A program made the translations under genes and the position numbers. DNA of 64,000 nucleotides from NCBI GenBank assembly GCA_049975245.1, contig JBNGDB010000013.1, positions 7,992 to 71,991 on the forward strand, in the 5' to 3' direction. Positions 61,503 to 64,000 of this stretch are shown here, piece after piece. This DNA comes from UBA117 sp049975245. GTDB lineage: Archaea; Methanobacteriota; Methanobacteria; Methanobacteriales; Methanobacteriaceae. The notes below the pieces were generated by a model. It did not search any database. It worked only from the letters and a program-made list of their open reading frames with translations, and had not been told where the DNA came from. Positions within the stretch are counted from its first letter, which is position 1. Each line of letters starts with the position of its first letter.

Positions 61503-62657
61503 TTATATAATTTTTTTCTTCTTAAATACCTCTTTTAATTCATCTGCCATGTTAATATCTTCCTGGGCATTTAATAATTTATCCATAGTTGAATTTGTTT
61601 CAGGATAGCGGGGGACAGCCGCACAACCTCCATCTGGTTCAATAGAAATTTCATATGTTCCAATATTTTTAGCAACTTTTTCAATTTCTAATTTATCAAA
61701 ACCAATTAAAGGACTGAATATTGGTATTTTAACAGAATTCCTTGTAACCGCTAAATTTGGAAGAGTTTGCGAAGCTACCTGGCCTAAACTACTACCATCA
61801 ATTATAGCTAATCCATTCTCTTGCTTGGCAATCATTTCCGCTATACGATACATGCCATTTTTACATAAGACACAAGTCATTCGTTCGGGACCCTGATCAA
61901 CACATTTTTTTAGAAATTCACCATATTCTATCATATACAATTTAAATTTAACCCCTGCAGAGTAACTTTTTAATTTTTCTGCTATTTTTATAACTTTTTT
62001 ATTAGATTTAGGAGTAGTATAAGGTTCATTGCTAAAATGAACTGCTATAATTTCACAACCTCTCTTCATCATTAAAAAAGTAGCCACCGGAGAATCAATT
62101 CCACTGGATAAAAGTGATACTACTTTTCCCTGAGTTCCAACCGGCATACCGCCTAAACCTGGAATTTTTTTATGATAAATATATGTTTTTTCTTCTCTGA
62201 CTTCAATAAAAAACTCAAAATCGGGGTTATCAAGATTAACAGTTGCATTGGTTTGAGAAATTATTACTGAACCAGCAAACCCTGCTACTTCCTGACTGGT
62301 AAAATCATGAACTCCCACTCTTTTACCTCTAACTGCAAAAGACATTTTATCGGAAAAAATACCTTCAGAAATCAGATTATTAGTGTAAATTGATACTGTA
62401 TCTTTTATATCATCAAAATCCGTATTAGAAGTTACTGCAGGACTAAATGATACTATTCCTGGTATTTTTTTTAATTTCTTGATTGCTTTTTCAATATTGG
62501 AATTGTATAAAAATATTCTGCCCTGATTAATTTCAATTTCACATTCAAAACTAGCTTTAATATTTGAAATAAGTTTTTTTTCAAATCTTTTACGAACTTT
62601 AGGACTTTTTATACCTAATTCTCCATACCTAACCATAATTAACTCATGTTGTAACAT
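61503..62657 (-). CDS. thiI: tRNA 4-thiouridine sulfurtransferase ThiI, short CxxC form
   Basis: About 384 residues (MLQHELIMVRYGELGIKSPK) from the ATG at 62657, which has GAGGA five bases upstream; an in-frame ATG at 62669 overlaps the stop of the upstream gene. It has NFLD and THUMP regions, then the PP-loop ATPase motif LLSSGIDSPVATFLM. There is no rhodanese domain. Instead CVLCKNGM near residue 265 supplies a CxxC pair, as in archaeal ThiI proteins shown to need these cysteines. It thiolates U8 of tRNA. Confidence 0.9.
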   Translation of the reverse strand: MLQHELIMVRYGELGIKSPKVRKRFEKKLISNIKASFECEIEINQGRIFLYNSNIEKAIKKLKKIPGIVSFSPAVTSNTDFDDIKDTVSIYTNNLISEGIFSDKMSFAVRGKRVGVHDFTSQEVAGFAGSVIISQTNATVNLDNPDFEFFIEVREEKTYIYHKKIPGLGGMPVGTQGKVVSLLSSGIDSPVATFLMMKRGCEIIAVHFSNEPYTTPKSNKKVIKIAEKLKSYSAGVKFKLYMIEYGEFLKKCVDQGPERMTCVLCKNGMYRIAEMIAKQENGLAIIDGSSLGQVASQTLPNLAVTRNSVKIPIFSPLIGFDKLEIEKVAKNIGTYEISIEPDGGCAAVPRYPETNSTMDKLLNAQEDINMADELKEVFKKKKII

Positions 62658-62665
62658 AAAAATCC

Positions 62666-63925
62666 TCATTTACAGTCTTGAATAGTAAAATCGCCATTTT
62701 TTATCATTTTTTTAAGTTTGGATGTGATTTCTCTGGCCCTTTTAATATCAGATTGTCGACATGCAACTAATGTTTTAATTATTTTATCATCTATTTCAAA
62801 TTCAACATTACCGGTATTCATTGTGAATACACCATGAGGACAGGAATAAGCACACATCCCACATCCAAAACATCTTTTTTTATCTAAATTTTCTTTATAA
62901 GCCAGTGTAGGACATCTCTGGCGAACCAAACAAACGAAACAATCTTTACAATTTTCGGGGTGGTAAGCTGGTCGTTCATCCACTTTATTCCACACATTAG
63001 CATAACTAGTAGAAGTTAAAACATTATGCCTGCCCCTTATATCCGCAATAGGTAATTTAATATCCTCATTTAAAATATAAGAATATTTTAAGATCTCTTC
63101 ATTTAATACAGGAATCGCTAAAGCCAAACTATTAAAAATTTCAGGACCGGCTGCTGTTTTATATCCCCCTATAAAATGGGGATCCATATCATGCATATCT
63201 GCTGATACCATCAAATTTGGTTTTTCAGGAGTACTCCTGGTACCATTACCAATTACGATTCCCTTTGAGTCATTTAAAAGGATATTAGTACCCATACAAA
63301 TTGTCTTCATTTTAGGATCATTTTGAATAGGATTCAGCTGTCCGCAGCCAGAAAATGAGATTCCTTTAAAAGGTCCTTCCATTTCAATTGCATTAAAAAT
63401 TGATTTAACTGATTTATTACTTGGATTGACAAATGCTGTATAATTTTTAAACGCCATGCGAGTGCCAATTAATTTTGCTGTACTAATTTCAGATATATTG
63501 GTGGTTGTTTCGAAAGATTTTCCCTCAATTGATTTTAATTCAATATGTACATCTTTTCCAGCTATAATATCCTTAAAAAGAAATCCTCCACCATATTGGG
63601 AGTCATATATGCTATGAGATGTTCCATATACAATTAAATCAACCGAACCTAACCATTCATTGGGACAAGGTCCGGGATATCCTGGTACACCGTTTAATAA
63701 AATTTTATCAGTTTTTTTAAATTGACCAGGTTCAGATACATTTATATGGAAAATAGCAGCAGTTCCGGACATTATGCCACAAGTTCCAGTAGTTACCACA
63801 TCTATTTCATCAGCTTTTGGTGGATGCCCTTCACTCACCAAGTTACTTACTTCCTCTGCTGTTAATACTGTAGCCTCTCCTTTGGATATCTTGTGGTTTA
63901 TTTCTTCTATGCTGCGAATATTCAA
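62666..63925 (-). CDS. DUF39 protein with C-terminal ferredoxin domain (methanogenesis marker 16 type)
   Basis: A 419-residue protein. The main part is the DUF39 domain, with TTGTCGIMSGTAAIFHINVSEPG and GVPGYPGPCPNEWLGSVDLI near the N-terminus, then GISFSGCGQLNPIQNDPKM in the middle. The C-terminus has a ferredoxin-like region (CKDCFVCLVRQRCP and CFGCGMCAYSCP). DUF39 proteins are linked to sulfide-dependent homocysteine synthesis from aspartate semialdehyde in methanogens. The fused form matches methanogenesis marker 16, whose exact role is unknown. TTG start with GGAGGTA upstream; its stop overlaps the longer thiI start. Confidence 0.8.
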   Translation of the reverse strand: MNIRSIEEINHKISKGEATVLTAEEVSNLVSEGHPPKADEIDVVTTGTCGIMSGTAAIFHINVSEPGQFKKTDKILLNGVPGYPGPCPNEWLGSVDLIVYGTSHSIYDSQYGGGFLFKDIIAGKDVHIELKSIEGKSFETTTNISEISTAKLIGTRMAFKNYTAFVNPSNKSVKSIFNAIEMEGPFKGISFSGCGQLNPIQNDPKMKTICMGTNILLNDSKGIVIGNGTRSTPEKPNLMVSADMHDMDPHFIGGYKTAAGPEIFNSLALAIPVLNEEILKYSYILNEDIKLPIADIRGRHNVLTSTSYANVWNKVDERPAYHPENCKDCFVCLVRQRCPTLAYKENLDKKRCFGCGMCAYSCPHGVFTMNTGNVEFEIDDKIIKTLVACRQSDIKRAREITSKLKKMIKNGDFTIQDCK

Positions 63926-64000
63926 AATATACCTCCAATAAACATTCTTTTTAAATTTATTAATTTATTATTATATAAATTTGATTAAAATGAATGATAT

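Overview
The window comes from a hydrogenotrophic methanogenic archaeon of the order Methanobacteriales, most likely Methanobacterium or a close relative. The evidence is an AT-rich genome with TATA-box promoters, an HMf-type histone, aEF-1beta, ABCE1/RLI, RadB, ether-lipid enzymes (geranylgeranyl reductase, DGGGP synthase, archaetidylinositol-phosphate synthase), a full acetyl-CoA decarbonylase/synthase operon, pyruvate synthase with PorEF, a methanofuran-pathway kinase (MfnE) and a methanogenesis-marker-16-type protein. There is no sign of a phage, an insertion sequence, a CRISPR array or an rRNA operon. Most of the window is chromosomal core, with one distinctive accessory stretch at 37.8-45.7 kb.

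Layout. 0-3.8 kb: end of the pyruvate synthase operon (porA partial, porB, porE, porF), then the fumarate hydratase alpha subunit. 3.9-9.1 kb, minus strand: phosphate uptake (phoU, pstB, pstA, pstC and two pstS). 9.2-13.2 kb: a short citrate-synthase-family protein, a sortase, a 2TM protein, and an HTH-PhoU regulator with its membrane partner. 13.4-13.7 kb: tRNA-Thr(GGU) and tRNA-Leu(UAA). 13.9-19 kb: a 54-residue ferredoxin with geranylgeranyl reductase, two cell-surface genes (anchored protein, polysaccharide-polymerase-like protein) and a HEAT-repeat protein. 19.1-27.3 kb, minus strand: cdhA, cdhB, cdhC, cooC, cdhD, cdhE and a polyferredoxin (CODH/acetyl-CoA synthase). 27.6-30.4 kb: divergent cbiMNQO metal transporter. 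30.4-33.1 kb: archaeal pilus/secretion ATPase and membrane protein. 33.1-37.8 kb: a methyltransferase, a TctA-like permease, a membrane protein, a dolichol-kinase-like protein and a thymidylate-kinase-like protein. 37.8-45.7 kb: a signalling island with a PPP-type phosphatase, a receptor-like Ser/Thr kinase, two paralogous membrane FHA proteins, a 63-residue protein, an M6-like metallopeptidase without a signal peptide, and a repeat protein with a channel-like C-terminus. 46.1-64 kb: mostly housekeeping genes (DEAD-box helicase, DMT transporter, CDGSH protein, DGGGP synthase, aEF-1beta/zinc ribbon/MfnE, Pth2, histone, ABCE1, aminotransferase, RadB, Sua5, lipid synthase, DUF357, DUF47, DUF434, FBP aldolase/phosphatase, ThiI and a DUF39-ferredoxin protein).

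How the genes work together. CODH/ACS makes acetyl-CoA, pyruvate synthase carboxylates it, fumarase serves the reductive partial TCA branch, and FBP aldolase/phosphatase completes gluconeogenesis: a carbon-fixation backbone in one window. CODH/ACS needs nickel and a corrinoid, and its operon lies divergent to a Co/Ni importer across a spacer that carries repeated GTATTACTT/AAGTAATAC half-sites, which suggests shared metal control. The most unusual material is the kinase-phosphatase-FHA-peptidase island. There, a shared DFxxGYKxG(Y/F)xxGY motif links the peptidase to the tiny protein encoded divergently from it.
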